5,902 nt of DNA, taken from positions 5,626 to 11,527 of the forward strand of contig DJJW01000004.1 of the NCBI GenBank assembly GCA_002434335.1. The letters run 5' to 3'. Positions 5,446 through 5,902 of this stretch are shown piece by piece. Source of the DNA: Lachnoclostridium sp. UBA6558 (GTDB lineage: Bacteria > Bacillota > Clostridia > Lachnospirales > Lachnospiraceae). The notes beneath the pieces were generated by a model. That model did not search any database. It saw only the letters and a list, made by a program, of their open reading frames with translations, and was not told the origin of the DNA. Both the position numbers and the translations under genes were made by a program. Numbering within the stretch: position 1 is the first letter of the stretch; each line of letters begins with the position of its first letter.

Positions 5446-5517
5446 TTACTGTAAGAGCTTTAAGCTCCACTCGAAAGCAGATTCCCGGTCACTCTGTATC
5501 TTTTCTATTTTGCACAA
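5446..5517 (-). CDS. Possible 23-codon ORF directly upstream of recQ
   Basis: Starting from TTG 5517, a frame of 23 codons (beginning MCKIEKIQSDRESAFEWS if TTG is read as Met) ends at TAA 5448-5446, just before the recQ ribosome-binding site and 14 nt from its ATG. GGAG at 5530-5527 is 9 nt before the TTG. The composition (K, E, S, Q, with one W and one F) looks protein-like. It could be a translationally coupled leader ORF, the remnant of a decayed gene, or chance. No family is recognised. Confidence 0.2.
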   Translation of the reverse strand: MCKIEKIQSDRESAFEWSLKLLQ

Positions 5518-5522
5518 GTATT

Positions 5523-5576
5523 TTATCTCCGTTGTATATTATGCAGAGAGTTGTTAACCCGACCATTTCGGCTCAT
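5523..5576 (-). CDS. Possible 17-residue small ORF upstream of recQ
   Basis: ATG 5576 is preceded by AGAGGA with GAGG at 5587-5584 and 7 nt spacing, an ideal ribosome-binding site. The predicted peptide is MSRNGRVNNSLHNIQRR (basic, four Arg), ending with TAA at 5525-5523. Its last codons contain the GGAG that would serve the next small ORF (5446-5517), and the gap between the two is 5 nt. No family is recognised, and an ORF of this size is weak evidence on its own; the good ribosome-binding site is why it is listed. Confidence 0.3.
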   Translation of the reverse strand: MSRNGRVNNSLHNIQRR

Positions 5577-5665
5577 ATTAATTCCTCTGTACCGCATACT
5601 TTTTGAATTAAATCAATACTTTCTATTTAAACAATGGCATGCAATATTATCATCTAAATATCTTA
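5577..5665. other. Spacer after the truncated right-edge gene, no terminator seen
   Basis: This AT-rich stretch contains the hexamer GCATGC (5638-5643) and an imperfect palindrome TTGAATTAAATCAA (5603-5616). No stem followed by a U-run is visible after the stop of the gene at 5666, and no promoter with two good boxes was found for recQ. recQ may therefore be transcribed from further right, together with that gene. Confidence 0.35.
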
Positions 5666-5902
5666 TCACAACTTTTCAATTACCACCAGGCAGGTACTGT
5701 CAGGAAGTTTTACTGTATTTCTGTTTATATCATAAAATTCAATTTTTTGAGACAGTGCTATGGTATATCCCTCTTGCAGAAAGTGTTTTAGTATAATTAT
5801 CTTCGCTTTGTCACCAAGGACCTTTGTGATAAAATTTTCAAAACCCAAGGGTGTAAAATATCCAAACTGCTCATTCACTTCGTGAATATAAGATTTTTCA
5901 CC
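5666..5902 (-). CDS. C-terminal part of an unrecognised protein, cut by the right edge
   Basis: The minus-strand frame is open from the window edge to TGA at 5668-5666 (78 codons). A GTG at 5878 lies in this frame but has no Shine-Dalgarno before it, and the frame continues open beyond it, so the fragment is read as the end of a longer protein. The visible part includes YIHEVNEQFGYFTPLGFENF, then a helical stretch (KAKIIILKHFLQEG) and the end segment TVKLPDSTCLVVIEKL, a mixed alpha/beta look with no membrane segment. I do not recognise the family. The recQ start lies 234 bp downstream on the same strand, so they could share a transcript. Confidence 0.55.
   Translation of the reverse strand, partial: GEKSYIHEVNEQFGYFTPLGFENFITKVLGDKAKIIILKHFLQEGYTIALSQKIEFYDINRNTVKLPDSTCLVVIEKL

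Noticed and set aside
5551..5796. Plus-strand open frame of 81 codons near the right edge
   Set aside because: It is opposite the better-supported minus-strand frame, has no Shine-Dalgarno and crosses a spacer.
1..5902. CRISPR array, insertion sequence, tRNA or rRNA
   Set aside because: No regularly spaced repeats, transposase motifs, terminal inverted repeats or cloverleaf-like sequence were seen on either strand.

Overview
The window reads as chromosomal DNA of a low-GC, anaerobic Bacillota, most likely a Clostridia/Lachnospiraceae-type organism. The reasons are AT-rich spacers, strong GGAGG ribosome-binding sites before nearly every gene, consensus sigma-A-like promoters, and a pyrB-pyrI pair with a zinc-binding regulatory chain, as is common in Clostridia. 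The taxon is an inference from style, not from a marker gene.

Layout. (1) Positions 1-130 hold the control region of a gene that runs leftward off the window: a near-consensus promoter (TTGACA, 17 bp, TATTAT), two cre/LacI-family-like operators exactly 62 bp apart, a small inverted repeat between them, and a ribosome-binding site at the edge. (2) Positions 315-1795 hold a rightward pyrBI operon (aspartate transcarbamoylase catalytic and regulatory chains, overlapping by 1 nt). It has its own promoter, a leader of only about 34 nt, and a perfect 19-bp inverted-repeat terminator that probably also serves the convergent genes. (3) Positions 1863-5431 hold three leftward genes: recQ (768 aa, with a C-terminal extension), a RimJ/RimL-like GNAT acetyltransferase 4 nt behind it, and, after a 232-bp gap, a second unrelated GNAT acetyltransferase with its own promoter. 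(4) Positions 5432-5902 hold a spacer with two tiny ORFs that have plausible ribosome-binding sites, then the C-terminal end of an unrecognised leftward gene cut by the right edge.

The protein-coding genes are ordinary housekeeping or accessory genes. The part that looks least described is the roughly 120-nt leader of the second GNAT gene (about 2459-2340, minus strand). It contains a potential H-type pseudoknot (6-bp and 7-bp stems directly abutting), a 16-codon arginine-rich ORF with a Shine-Dalgarno that runs through the pseudoknot and stops inside its loop, and a sequence that can pair either with the pseudoknot or with the GNAT ribosome-binding site. Together these look like a translational attenuator, possibly of the ribosome-stalling type that controls antibiotic-resistance genes. 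This is a hypothesis built from base pairing and frame alone; no folding or homology search was run.

The other notable point is the paired operators at the left edge. They imply that the gene beyond the window is controlled by a LacI/GalR-family repressor or by CcpA, as expected of sugar-uptake or sugar-breakdown genes.
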